64,000 nucleotides of DNA. Origin: Dysidea avara (Eukaryota; Porifera; Demospongiae; Dictyoceratida; Dysideidae). The notes below the pieces were generated by a model. It ran no database searches, had not been told where the DNA came from, and saw only the letters and a program-made list of their open reading frames with translations. Shown piece by piece: positions 1 to 11,413 of this stretch. Each line of letters opens with the position of its first letter. Position 1 is the stretch's first letter. Location of the stretch: positions 61,020,574-61,084,573 of the forward strand of contig NC_089272.1 of assembly GCF_963678975.1 (NCBI RefSeq), read 5' to 3'. The position numbers and the translations under genes are program-made.

Positions 1-583
1 CTCATGACAAACAGACTGTTTTATTTTACTTGATGATCCTAATATAGATTGCAGTAACTAAGCCAGAAGTGGGGAAGTACTGTATAGTCACTAGTGTATA
101 CTGTGACAAACAGATTGTTTTCATGTTATATACCTGATGATCCTGACATAGATATAGCTGCATGCATGCAATGTTTATATTTTCAAAATAATTTCAATAC
201 AGTGCAGCTCATTCACATGTGATCATGTTGCATCACATGACCACGAGGATTTCCAACGCAGAGTAAGTACCAAGGTAGTAAAATCCTTGCGATCACACAC
301 ACACACACACACACACATCACAATACTACTGTTTAACAAGGAATCTCATTTAACAATGCTCACGTGATTATTTTGCATTACGTGGCCTTTGTATGAAGTG
401 ATTTGCAACATGGAATTTCCTTTAACAATGCTCACGTGATTACTTTGCATGACGTGGCGTTAGTATCACGTGATTTACGAAGTTACGTAAAATCTTCCCA
501 GGAGTAAGGCTCTCAAGTGGATTTCCTACCTTCTACCAGCATTTTACGTGAGTGTAAAGTACGTAAAATCTTCCCATGAGTGA
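1..583. other. Non-coding repeat-rich leader region
   Basis: I see no gene here. A motif (GACAAACAGA-TTGTTTT followed by TGATGATCCT) occurs twice, near 7-50 and 105-150, so this looks like a degraded duplication. A (CA)n run lies at 296-317 and a 72-bp tandem pair follows it. Confidence 0.5.
351..494. repeat. 72-bp tandem pair with CACGTGA cores
   Basis: TAACAATGCTCACGTGATTA begins at 351 and again at 423, exactly 72 bp apart. Each unit continues with TTTGCAT-ACGTGG and a GTGATTT end. The copies differ by a few substitutions. Confidence 0.7.
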
Positions 584-640
584 CCCATGGGACTGCTCAC
601 GTTAAATCTTCCCATGGGAACCCCATGGGAATCCCATGGG
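584..640. repeat. Cluster of CCCATGGG palindromes
   Basis: CCCATGGG occurs at 584, 611, 622 and 633; the last three are spaced exactly 11 bp. The related phrase AAATCTTCCCA also occurs upstream near 488 and 565. No function is visible. Confidence 0.7.
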
Positions 641-654
641 ATTAAGTGTCTTTT

Positions 655-2319
655 TACGTCAAGATGGGTACGACCGGTTAAGTGGTGCTACTCACAACCT
701 GCTGAGCTTCGTTTTGGTTCTAGACGTATCATGGCCTCATCTGGTGTACAACAAGGTGATCCTTTGGGCCCTTTGCTTTTTTTTTAGTTTTGTTGCAGTT
801 TATTGATTTTGTCAAGCTTCATGATTTAGTCAACTTACATCTGTGGTATTTAGATGATGGGACATTTATTGGTTCGAAATCTTCCTTACTGAAGCTTTTA
901 GATTCTTTCTCAATTCATGGTCCCCGATTTGGTCTTCATTTAAATCTGTCCAAGTGCGAACTATTCTGGCCTCTTGGAGACCCATTCCCTGAATTTCCCA
1001 CCAGTATCAACCGAGCTGGTGAAGGTTTGGAGCTTTTGGGATCTCCTATTTGGGAAACTGACAACTTTTTCGATCAGTTCTTGTCCTCTCGTTTAGCCAA
1101 GGTTATAGCTGCTCAAGACAGCATTGCAATTTTAGAAGACCCTCAAGTCAAGCTTCATTTACTACGCAGCTGCCTTGGATGCTGCAAGATCATTCATCTT
1201 TTGCGCACAGTGCCATTCTGTATATTGTACTCCTTTTTAGAACAGTTTGATTCTAATCTTAAAACTTGCTTAAGTCGCATAATACAATGTAGTCTTCCTA
1301 ATGATTCTTGGTGCCAAGCCACTTTACCATTTCGCTTGGGGGGTCTGGGCTTGCGCTCATCCTTTCCTTCTGCTGCTGTGGCCTTTTTGGGTTCATGTAA
1401 TAGTGTTCGTCTCTTGGCTTCTCATCTTCTATCCCAGGACTTTCATGATCTAGTGTTTCCAAATGAAGAACATGCTGTTACTACCTTTGAAAGGTTTACA
1501 TCTGATATCTTTATTCCCTCTGCTACCCAGCAGGACTTACAGGCTCTGTCAGATCAAAATCAGTATGACCAACTATTTGCTTCTTTCAACATCCGAAACC
1601 ATGCTCGACTTACTGCTCTCTCTCTCACTCATCTGGTACTAGCAGTGGATGGCTCAAAGTTATTCCTCAAGTCTCCCTTGCTCTGGCTATTCTTGGTCCT
1701 GAGTTTGTTGTTGGCCTTCGTTTGTGGCTCGGAATTCCTCTATTTCCACTTTCCCCATTATGTGTGTGTCTTGCTTCCATTGACCAATTTGGTGACCATC
1801 TTCTGGAATGTTCCCATGGTCCTATGAGAATTCATCGCCATGATGCTCTAGTTGACATTGTTTGTCATGCTTTGTCCCAGAGTCACTCAGGAGTTTTGAA
1901 GGAACAATGTGTTTCTTATGAAGATAATTCTCGCCCAGGTGATGTATACCACCCTGATTTTCAGTATGGTCGTCAAGCTTATTTTGATGTGTCTGTTCGT
2001 AGCACTACCCAGCCTTCTCACATTTTTTTTTCTTCTTCTTGTGCTGGGGTAGCTTCTGCAGCTGTTGAGTTAGCCAAGGACCAGAGACATCAAGATGCTG
2101 TAGAGGAGGTGGAGTGTGACTTTGTCCCACTTGTTGTAGAAACTTTTGGTGTTTGGTCACCATTTGCGCTTCAAACCCTTCGTACCATTGCTGAATGCAC
2201 CACAGCCAGAAGTGGTGCGTCAACCAAACAGGCTCGTAAACATTTGTTACAACAACTTTCAGTTTCTTTATGGATGAACAAAGCTCGTATGATGTTACGG
2301 TACTGGGCTTTGCAGTGTG
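655..2319 (+). pseudogene. 5'-truncated LINE: reverse transcriptase plus restriction-like endonuclease
   Basis: This is the C-terminal half of a non-LTR retrotransposon polyprotein, spread over three frames. The first frame (to 787) has RT motif B, GVQQGDPLGPLLF. The second (790-1827) has the catalytic motif YLDDGTFIG (palm and thumb). The third (from 1722) has RPGDVYHPDF and a downstream FDVSV, the acidic pattern of a PD-(D/E)XK-like endonuclease, then a basic C-terminus. There are thus two frameshifts, near 785 and in 1722-1827. RT palm motif A and everything N-terminal are missing, so the copy is 5' truncated. The ORF runs into a CACTA transposon at 2320. Reading across the empty site (2319 to 10494) adds about a dozen codons ending at a TAA. 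The clade is not resolved. Confidence 0.85.
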
Positions 2320-2345
2320 CACTGCTTGGAAGCTGATGCATTACT
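2320..2345 (+). repeat. Left terminal inverted repeat of the CACTA element
   Basis: CACTGCTTGGAAGCTG followed by TGCATTACT. It matches the right end in inverted orientation with one mismatch in the first 16 bases. Confidence 0.92.
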
Positions 2346-2490
2346 ACGCAGTAAAACTTCAGTAGACAGTCAATTTACTGAAAGTTTACTGTCAGGTAAA
2401 CTTATTAGTAAGCTTCCAGTAGATGGAACATACAGTTTTACTGGATAATTACCACCCTGGTATTACTTCAGTTGTTTTGCAGTAAAACAG
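2346..2490. promoter_or_regulatory. Left subterminal repeat array (TTTACTG/CAGTAAA)
   Basis: At least five copies of TTTACTG or its complement lie within 150 bp of the left end, in both orientations. The right end (10330-10470) has the same motif. CACTA elements use subterminal repeats as transposase/accessory-protein binding sites, so this role is inferred from position. Confidence 0.65.
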
Positions 2491-2577
2491 CAATACTATA
2501 TCAAGATTATTTGAAAAACACTTAATGGAATCAAACAAAAGAAAAAAGAACAGTTAGCTGTTCACTGATAACTGATA

Positions 2578-4168
2578 TCAGTCTGAAGCTGAATCAACAT
2601 CACTGTGTTCTCCTGATCCTGATGAACTACACATGAGGCGTCCATGCTCTATAAGTGAACAGTAATAGTAACATGCACACACACACACACAAAAATTGAA
2701 CATACGTCTTCTCCAGTTTTTACTAATTGTCAATGATGGAGCACTAGCAGGGGGTATCATTTCTGCGACGACTCCATCTCTTCTTGGTTTGCGTGGAGCA
2801 GCATGATGCTTGGATGACTCAATAGCTGCATCAGCCCTTGCATCGAGGGTTTTCAAATACTCTTCAAGTTCTAAAATATTTCACATGAAAGTAGGACAAA
2901 AAAAGGAAGCTAAACTTTTTGATCGCCATGATAAATGGTGCACTATTTTTGTATCATCTTCCTCATCACTGGATTCTAAACTCATGTACTCAATTGACAA
3001 CTGGTTCCACCATTCTAATCCATCACACTGAACATATTTCTTGCGCCGATCAAACAACTAAAGAGTAGTACCCAAATAATCTCATCAACAAATGGACATT
3101 AATTTTTTAGTTATAAACTTACGCGTTGATGCCTTGACCTTCTTTTTCGTTGCTTTTCTTGACCATTCACCATCTCCTTTTGATTAGGCTTTGACTCTCT
3201 CAGTATTTGCTTTTGTGATTCAAAGTAACGCTTGATGGCAGCTGCAGAAGAGCAAACATCTCAATTAAATCTCTATAGTTGTACAATAAGCCATCACCAG
3301 TAATAATGCTAGAAGAATACTTATTTTCTTTATCAAGGATGATCTGTTCTTTCAGTGACTTCTTTACTTCAGTATTCCAAGCAGAATTAGACCTATGAAA
3401 CATTATTATATTTTTAGAAGATTTCTAACGAACAAACCTCTCTTCCAAGTTGAACTGCTTTTCATCAGGAAATGCCTGATAAATGGCACCAATTTTGCTC
3501 TAAAATTCATATAAATAAAACTGGTCAATATAGCAACCAATATGCTTACACTTAAGTCTGAAGGCAACCTCTTTTGCTTATCATCCGGTGTACTAGTACT
3601 ACTAGATGACAATGATGAATCTGCCACCTCAATACCAGATTGGTGTTCAATTTTATCAACTCGAATCATTATTCCATTCACTTACTGCTTCAGTTCGTTT
3701 TGCGCTTTTAATATCTTCCTCAAAGTATCTTCCATTGAAATGATTTCATCACTTTCAGTTAATGGCAATTTCCGTACAGGTGGAGGCTGCAATTGCAATT
3801 GTATTCTAGTTGGGGTATCAGGTGGTGTACACCGGGGTATTGGGTGAGCCACATCAGTACCAGACTCTTGTGTAGATGGAGAAAACGAAGGAATTGCACT
3901 ACCAGGTGGCCAATAGTAAGAGTTTTCCGGCTGCTCCATGTAGGATGACCTTGACGGGCGTCGCACCGCATAACTCGCCTCGAAATTTGCTGCCTGTAGT
4001 GGCTGTAAACAAAACATGGCGGCATCAGTGTTCAGTGTTACTATATACTAACCAATCTAAACTTACATTTCGTCTTTCTTCCATGTGGCCCGAGTGAACT
4101 GGGTAACAATACTCGCCGTACTGCCTGTGTACAGGCGTCCTCTTCGAGGTCCTGTCAGATGTCGCCAT
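2578..4168 (-). pseudogene. CACTA accessory protein, eight exons, one nonsense codon
   Basis: Exons read on the minus strand: 4168-4067, 4002-3550, 3499-3438, 3392-3298, 3241-3123, 3057-2916, 2870-2706 and 2648-2578. Nearly all junctions are GT/AG and every phase matches, giving 403 codons. The only lesion is an in-frame TAA at 3684-3682 (codon 141), inside a heptad-like helix (ILKAQNELKQ, stop, then RVDKIEH). The product would have a Pro/Ser-rich N-terminus, a coiled coil, a central IKRYFESQK segment, a basic RKRRSRHQR stretch and a WRSKKLEEYL segment near an acidic tail. I recognise it as the second gene seen in animal CACTA elements. A DNA-binding accessory role is inferred from element architecture and the basic/coiled-coil layout. 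It diverges from the transposase across about 110 bp. Confidence 0.8.
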
Positions 4169-4277
4169 GCCTTCTCTCTGTACATGTGTGTGAACACGCG
4201 CCAAATACTGAGAATACGCGCCAAAATATACGGAAAGGTCCACGAATGGCGGCTATGTAACTCGGAAATATGAAACA
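4169..4277. promoter_or_regulatory. Divergent promoter interval between the two CACTA genes
   Basis: These 109 bp separate the two start codons (4168 minus, 4278 plus). A near-repeat GCGCCAAATACTGAGAATAC then GCGCCAAAATA (4198-4226) resembles paired TTTSGCGC-type sites. No canonical TATA box is obvious. Confidence 0.45.
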
Positions 4278-7200
4278 ATGGCTTTAGATGAAAAGCGACA
4301 TTATGCCAGGAAATATTGTGACCACTGTGGCTGTTATGTATGTAAGACAACGTGGTACAATCATCGTCTAGGCATGTCTTCTCAAAGTCTCACAACAGAG
4401 GAAACTGAAGTAGTTGCTGAAGAAACAGTGTCGGAAACCTCAGTGATTATACCAGCATCAGCAAAGGTATGTACATACAGGGCATGGTGAGGTATTTGCT
4501 GCTACATTGGTAACTACTGTATAGCATGTCTTATACATATCATGGATTTCCCTTGCCTACCACACCCCAGTACACACTGAAACCAAAGCTAATATAGTTG
4601 CTTTAATATATAAAATGTTTACCGGTTATATTAGGTAGTGGAACTGGCTATCATAGTATATTGAAGTTAACGTGCAATCATTGCAAGAATGCATTGGGCT
4701 CCTGTAATATCCCAGAATAAGCCAACAATGACAGCAGACAATGGATGACACGTGTCTATTTAATTAACACACACTCACCACACTGTACCTGTATTATCAT
4801 AGTAATACTACAGCACAATCAAGTCACCCAGTAGTGACTGCAACTACATTTCAAGTCACCCTGTAGAGAATTTTTTAGCTAGGAGGTCAGCTACACCACT
4901 GCCAAGTTGTTGTCTAGTTTTTCTGTCATATTCACATCAAATAAAATAATATGTACGCCGATGGATTTAGTTGTTGTATCATTGTAACTTATGATTATCT
5001 TTCTTGAATAAATTATGTGCAAAAATTGCTGTTCCTAGTTCTTGATAAAAATTAGGTATAGTATCATTCCGTGATGCAATTATTCTTAAATGTTTTACGT
5101 AGCCATGCTTGTGGGTCATGCCACCAGACTAACTGGGATTATAACATTCATGATCATGACTTGCCCAATCCCTATAGGTATAGGTATACCAGTGTTGAAA
5201 CTGGGTCAGGTCATCCGGGTCACATTTTGTCTAAGTGTGACCCACTGTATGAGTCCTACCCATGTATGAAATAAAGTACTTAGTTGGAAGTGTAGAAATT
5301 CATCAGGCTAGTCTAGTCCTGGTGCAGCCCAGCTGTTTTGTGAGCCACACCCAATTATCAGGAATATGTCATACTAATTATATGGCTAAATTAGATAGAT
5401 AACATGACTCAGAATGTAACTTTCTCAGTCTGTCATCAGCCACCATTGCCAGGTACAATAATTATTATAGATGCGGTACAAAAAAAGGGTAGATGAGAAA
5501 CAAAAGTTTACGTGTTTTAGTGATACACACATATTTGTGGCCTGTGTCTGACTTGTTGTCTCCATCCGTTTTGATAATTTCCATCCCACCACCACCACAC
5601 ATTTCTATTAGTGTGAGGATCTATACACTATTCAAATTTATGTCTAGATTCATATTAATGCAAAACTCTAAGTTCACAAACTGAGCTTATCTGTAGTACA
5701 AGCAATGAAATAAATTCAAATGCATAGTAGCATACAGAAGTTACATTACTATTAATGTTATTATGTATTTGTACTGATTTCCTTTTATGCATGCACAGTT
5801 TGATTTTAGCAAGACATATTCTGATGATGACAGTTCTGATTGTGGAAGTGATTATAATGTAGATATGGAATGGTATCATACACCACTTTTTGGAGACGAG
5901 CAAAATGAATCAAGTGACAATGGAGAATTTGATGTTGATGAAGACACAGTATGTGTATTATGAAGTTGTATGTAGCTATATTTGTATGTAATGCATGCAT
6001 ACACATTCAGTATTCATTGGGTGCATTTTTCACTACACCTAGTACATATGCATGTGTACACACAATGATTAAAATGCTTGTACCCTTTATTTTAAATTGT
6101 GTGGTTGTGCTTTGCTAAAGCTAGGCATAGTGCTGCACATTTGTTGTCAACATCCTCATTATTATGACTGTACATTTATGTGTGCAATGCTTTTCATTAC
6201 AAGAAAACAATCAGAACTAAAATTATACTATACCATATGGCTTCAAATTTTTGTAGTTTTTGTAACTACAGCAATCCTACAAAAATTTGATAAGTGCTGA
6301 ATAATTTGGTATTGTGTACGAGGCAATGCTTAAGACAAAATGAAGAGTTTGCCAGCTTTGTCACCTTCACAGCAAAAATATTATGAGCATTTAGGAGCTC
6401 ACGAGTACAAGGGAATATTTCACCTCGCACCAGCATCTGTTCGTCTTGGTGTGCACATGGAAACCTCTCACACAGTCTGGCAGCACCCACCCCTTTACAT
6501 AAAGAAGTATCTGGTTACTCTAGCATTACAGAGTTGTAACAATGGAATGTTATTAAGCAATGATGTCACAATAATGGCAGCAAGAATGGCATGTCTAGCA
6601 ACCATACTAAGTAAGTTCTTGAAATAAGTCAACAAACAGCTACTAACACAACCAAAGATACTTTCCATATCAATTAGGTAGCATCACTAGTACATCTAAA
6701 CGATCCTTTACTACTTTTATCTTTTGTTCTTTTAAAGAACAGGCAATTACAAGCAGCCTCAATCATAATGCATCTTCACAAAACTTTGTGATGCAAAAAT
6801 TACATAATTCTATAGTATCTATCTCCCTCTGTCCGACCTAATTGTGTTGCAAATTTGTGTGTATATTAAATAAATAAATAAATTTAAAATATCTTCAAAA
6901 GAAACGTCATAAAAAATTTTTAATTGCTAATAGCGCAGTTTGATTGGTGTTACCTGTTTTCTGTAACATGCTACAAATTTTGAATGTTATGCTGACCAGA
7001 CCCTTCCTCTTTATATATATGAAGGGGTGGACACCACCAGACTATAGTGTCTCACACACAAGTCAAGATTTGCCTCAAGGGCTCTTCCAGTAGTTGCCAT
7101 CACTGCATCGTGCTTCCACGTGTTTTGCATCTCATGCCTATGTATGATGAAACCATCATTCTGTGCATGTGTTTCACAAAAAAAAATTATGAGTTTATCT

Positions 7201-10143
7201 TATGAAAAATTTGATGAACCCAAAATGGATCAAAAAAATATTAAACTACGAAAATTTGGAGCCGTACGGTGGTATACAGTGTATGATTTTTGTATTGATC
7301 TATTATTATGAGAAGCACATATGGGGTCATTAATTTTCATGCTGTTTATAATACAACGGCATTCACACAAAATTGTAAGAGCTGATAGCCATTAGCATAA
7401 AATCTGATATTGGTGATGCCATATAAAATTTTCAGTAAGTCAGTAAAATTCCATATAGTGGTAAACTGCTATTGTGAGCATGAGTGCATGATTGTTTAAA
7501 TGTGTCAATTGCATATAGGACCATTTATCAAATGCTTCTTCTGGACCAGAGATATGGAGCGATTCTGATGATGAAGATGGACCTCTACAAGATGAGGAAC
7601 CTTTACAAGATGAGGAATCTTTATAAGATGAGGAACCTTTACAAGTTCACCTAAATACCTATAAAACAACAGTACGACTATTGGTATTATTTCTATTCAT
7701 GTGGAAGGTGATGTTCCAAATTTCAAACATAGCAACAGAAATGTTGCTGCGGGGTTTGTATTTGATTTTACATCATATTGCCACTATTACATCTTCAGGC
7801 AACTTCATACAAGCAATAAATTTTTTTCCGGACACAATTGCCAAAGCCAGAAAGTTCATAAATTTAGAGCAGGAAAATTTTGAGCAGTATGTGTGTTGTC
7901 CTAAATGCTGTGCCATTTTTAAAATAGGAGATTGTTTTGAACAAATAGGTAGTTGTACAGTTCCAAAAGTTTGTTCAGCTGTTAAATATCCTCGACATCC
8001 AAGACCTTCTTGTAGGGGTCACTGTCAATACAATCTTTTGAAGGTGGTAAGAATGAATAAAAAAGAAGTTTTTAGACCACTGAAAACTTACTGTTATAAA
8101 TCAGTCACATCATCATTGACTGACATTCTATCTCGCCCTGGTATTTTGCACATTTGTGAGCAATGGAGAAGCTGCTACATTTTTCCTGAACTTTTTGCCG
8201 ATATTTGTGATGGAGCAGTATGGAAGCATTTTGAGGACAATGGACATTTCTCTCAATCATATTCATATGGCTTGATGCTCAATGTAGACTGGATGGAGCC
8301 TTTTGAGCACAGCATATATTCTGTTGGAGTGATTTATTTATCATTATTGAACCTGCCTCGTGAAATTCGCTATGCCCAAGAAAATATTATAATATGTGGT
8401 TTGATTCCTGGCCCTAAAGAACCATCCTATAACATTAATTCATTTCTTGAGCCATTAGTAACAGACCTCCTGCATTTGTGGAGGGGTACAGAGATTACCC
8501 TTCCACATGGCAAAATAAAAATTAGGGCTGCTTTGATATGTGTAGCATGTGACTCACCTGCCACAAGAAAAGTTGGAGGATTTTTGTCACATGCAGCGAA
8601 GAAAGGTTGTTTTAGGTGTCATAAGACTTTTCCATGTGAAAGATTTGGAAAGAAATCGGATTACAGTGGGTTTGATCGTGAGAACTGGATTTTGAGAACA
8701 CATGCAGAATGCTTTGCACTTGGTATGAAGCACAAACATGCAAAGACTGCTTCAGACCAGATTTCTATTGAAAAAGAACATGGAATTCGGTATACAGCCC
8801 TGATAAATTTACCATATTATAATGCAGTGAACTTTTGCATAGTAGATTCTATGCATAATTTGCTGCTTGGCAGTGCAAAAAAATTCGTAGAACTTTGGAA
8901 GAAAAGTAATGGAGTAGGACTTAGTGAGCTAGAAGTTATACAACAGGCTGTTGATCAATTTACTGTTCCTGCTGGAATTGGGCGATTCCCCAGAAAAGTT
9001 GAAGGTGGAAGTGGGTTTTCAAATTTTAAAGCTGAAGAGTGGAAAAATTGGGTGCTAATATATTCATTAATTTGCTTCAAGCCTATTCTTAATCCGGAGC
9101 TCTATTCACTATGGATAGTATTCACACATGCCTGTGCATTACTTTGTTCTCGTGCAATCACCGGTTCAAACATAAACCGTGCTGACCATCTTATTCATGG
9201 ATACTGTTGTATGTTTGAAGTTGTATTTGGAAAAGAGAATTGTTACCCAAATTTACATTTACACTGCTATCTTAATAATTGTTTATTTGATTACGGTCCA
9301 TCGTCATCATTCTGGCTGTTTGGATTTGAACGAATGAATGGAGTTTTAGGTAGTGTACACACAAATAAACAAGCAGTCGAAATTCAGCTGTTTAGAAAGT
9401 TTATCAGCAAGCAACAAGTAGGCAGTATTGAATGGCCAAGTGGTGAACTAGCTAAGACTCTAAAACCTTTATTAGACAGTATGCAGCCTGATAGAGATAA
9501 AATTAACTATGGAGGATGTTTTCTTCATATATTATATCCCTTTGATAGTGCAGCTATCTTGGAGTCAAACAAATGCTGTAAACTGCTACCAAGTATCAAG
9601 GAGAAAGCCTTTTCAGCTAATGACCATCATTTAATTCATCAATATTTTGCTTTTCACTATGGAGATGTGTATACAAAAACACTTATTTTGCACAAAGAAT
9701 CGTCATCAGTGATGTTTAACGGATCCTTGTATGGAGGATATTTTTCCAGACAAAAGAACAGTTCACTTGTCATTGCGCGTACAAAAAGCATATCTGGTGA
9801 GGTCCAAGAGCAGCCCTTCCTTGTTATAAGGTTTGTTGAGTGCACAGTTGTGTTTAAGCAATCAAGATCACCCCAAACTTGTTCTAATGTGTTGGCTAAA
9901 GTCATTCCTCTTCAACATCACCCTCAAAAATGCTTTTACCCTAAACCTGTTGAAGTCTGGAATAGACCTGAAGATGATTCAATTAAAAATCCTTCACTTC
10001 ATAGATATGTTTTTATTTCATCTATTCTGTGCCGTTGTGCACATTGTCCGTTTGTCAGCACTGCAAGCCAAGATGTAGATTGTATGACTGCAATTGCAGT
10101 GATTCCATGTAACTCTTATTTTGGATGTGGAAATTATATTTGA
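4278..10143 (+). pseudogene. CACTA tnp2-type transposase, three exons, one nonsense codon
   Basis: Exons are 4278-4466, 5799-5948 and 7519-10143, all phase 0, with AAG|gtatgt and ACA|gtatgt donors. Exon 1 encodes a small Cys/His module (CDHCGCYVC then TWYNHR). Exon 2 is acidic. Exon 3 is a long transposase of about 870 codons with the family's PRPSCRGHCQYNLL, LMLNVDWMEPF, GLIPGPKEPSYNI, ALICVACDSPATRKVGGF and VDSMHNLLLGSAKKF blocks. That last block is the diagnostic tnp2 D-x-MH region. A TAA at 7624-7626 (overall codon 149) interrupts an 18-bp repeat encoding LQDEEP/S; sister repeats have CAA there, so it is a C-to-T change. Otherwise the reading frame is open to 10141. It would catalyse excision and insertion by binding the element ends. 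Confidence 0.88.
6190..6490 (-). pseudogene. HIRAN-like domain fragment inside the transposase intron
   Basis: Intron 2 of the transposase (5949-7518) contains a minus-strand remnant. One frame gives VRGFHVH; the next gives RGEIFPCTRELLNAHNIFAVKVTK; a third gives ALPRTQYQIIQH. Together they follow the HIRAN order (GxHxY, then GE.l.C.RE..N..D.fAV, then GH.PR). At least two frameshifts are needed. This could be a captured or inserted host fragment. The match is by motif order only. Confidence 0.4.
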
Positions 10144-10329
10144 CTTTCAGTTGAATGTTTAAATAGGCACTCAGCCTGTAGCTAAAACTTGCAGGATTTT
10201 GAATTGAATTATTATTTGAAAATTTTGTACTTGTGTATGCATACTGTGTACTTGTACATATGGCATTATGATCAGCATAATAGCTAGCTTAACAATTAGT
10301 AATCATTTTTCCTTTAATGGCATTCTCTT

Positions 10330-10474
10330 GTTTACTGTAAAATTACTTACCAGTATAACAAATTGGTTTAGCTTTACTTCATAGTAATCTTTCAGTAAGT
10401 ATTCAGGTGGTATACTGTCAGTAAATTTTTGGTGGATTGCTCAGTTACTGTAATTTACTAAAAAAGTAAATAAG
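10330..10474. promoter_or_regulatory. Right subterminal repeat array of the CACTA element
   Basis: TTTACTG, TTACTG and CAGTAAA motifs recur in both orientations here, mirroring the left end. Confidence 0.6.
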
Positions 10475-10490
10475 CAGCTTTCAAGCAGTG
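10475..10490 (-). repeat. Right terminal inverted repeat of the CACTA element
   Basis: On the minus strand it reads CACTGCTTGAAAGCTG, one mismatch from the left end. GTG follows on the plus strand. Confidence 0.92.
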
Positions 10491-10493
10491 GTG

Positions 10494-10640
10494 AGGACTC
10501 TGATTTTCCTTTCCCCAAACCGCTGTTGTAATTAATTGTGTTTGTAGTTTAGTTGTAGAGTAGTTTGTATTGTAGCTGTATTTTGTGCTTTTCCCTTTAT
10601 ATAACACTTTTACAAGTGTGCGAAAAGAATACTTTTCAGA
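10494..10640 (+). pseudogene. 3' end of the interrupted LINE
   Basis: Joined to 2319, this continues the LINE frame for about 12 codons (including a PFPKP segment) to a TAA near 10530. An AT-rich 3' UTR follows. The outer end of the LINE is not certain. Confidence 0.65.
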
Positions 10641-11244
10641 CGATAATGAGTGATATCCGCAATTACGTTTCTTGATGTAGCCAGTGGCGTAGCTACACTG
10701 GGGCCCACTGCAGCCTGTGCCCCACCGTTAGTAAATGTTGCAAGTCACGTGATTCGACGTGAGACGATTTTTCACAACGCTACCATGCAGATTTTTATAT
10801 GAAAATCATTGCTGCAGATACAATTTCTTGTTATTTCGCTATTACTAACATCATCGGACAAAGAAAATTAAAATCCATTAAATGCCCACTATCACGTGAT
10901 CGCGAGTTCAAATTTTATTGTTTATTGTTAATCAGCAGGACCCTCCAGGGGTATAATGCTGATGTGCAATTACATGTGTACAATTTCCATTAGTTACTTA
11001 ACTATATAAGTATGTACAATTACGACAAGTTACCAAATGTGTGAGTTGGAAGGAAGGTGTCAGTAAAATGAGGCTGTACACATCGTGATTATATCAAGTC
11101 GGTGATAACATACTACTCTATGACAGGTGTTGAGTGAGGTGTTCTTAATAGAAGACGTGCAAGAGGTTTAATCAATGAAGTATTCCTTTTAATGCTCACT
11201 GCAAAAGGTGGTGAATAGTGAGCTGATAGTGATTGGAGATTAGA
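10641..11244. other. Non-coding; one unpaired transposon-like end
   Basis: CAGTGGCGTAGCTACACTGGGG at 10683 resembles the terminal repeat of the CAG-GGCG elements found elsewhere in this window, but I find no matching right end. No coding sequence is supported. Confidence 0.4.
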
Positions 11245-11413
11245 CCTATTTTATTTTATTTTAATTTTTTTATTTTAATACTTTTTAATGCAGTTCAAGA
11301 CTGCATTAAAGGTCAGTGGGTAATAGATACCCACTGCCAAAGAAACATACATACAATGCAATGCAATAACTAATTAATTACAACTATTAGTTACTTATAA
11401 TTACAATAGATAA

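Larger units (their letters stand above)
2320..10490 (+). mobile_element. Complete CACTA/EnSpm DNA transposon, 8.17 kb
   Basis: The left end is CACTGCTTGGAAGCTG (2320-2335). The right end is its inverted near-match, CACTGCTTGAAAGCTG on the minus strand (10475-10490). GTG flanks both sides (2317-2319 and 10491-10493), the 3-bp target duplication expected of CACTA elements. The interior holds two divergently transcribed genes, a tnp2-type transposase (+) and an accessory protein (-), with a shared control region at 4169-4277. The element sits within the last codons of a LINE. Removing it with one GTG keeps the LINE frame open to a stop about 12 codons later. Both genes carry one nonsense codon, so this copy is probably not autonomous. 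Confidence 0.93.

Noticed and set aside
2005-2322. Minus-strand frame of about 105 codons opposite the LINE
   Set aside because: Shadow of the endonuclease frame on the plus strand; no family features.
6340-6627. 95-codon plus frame in the transposase intron
   Set aside because: Opposite strand of the HIRAN-like remnant; not in phase with the transposase exons and no splice support.
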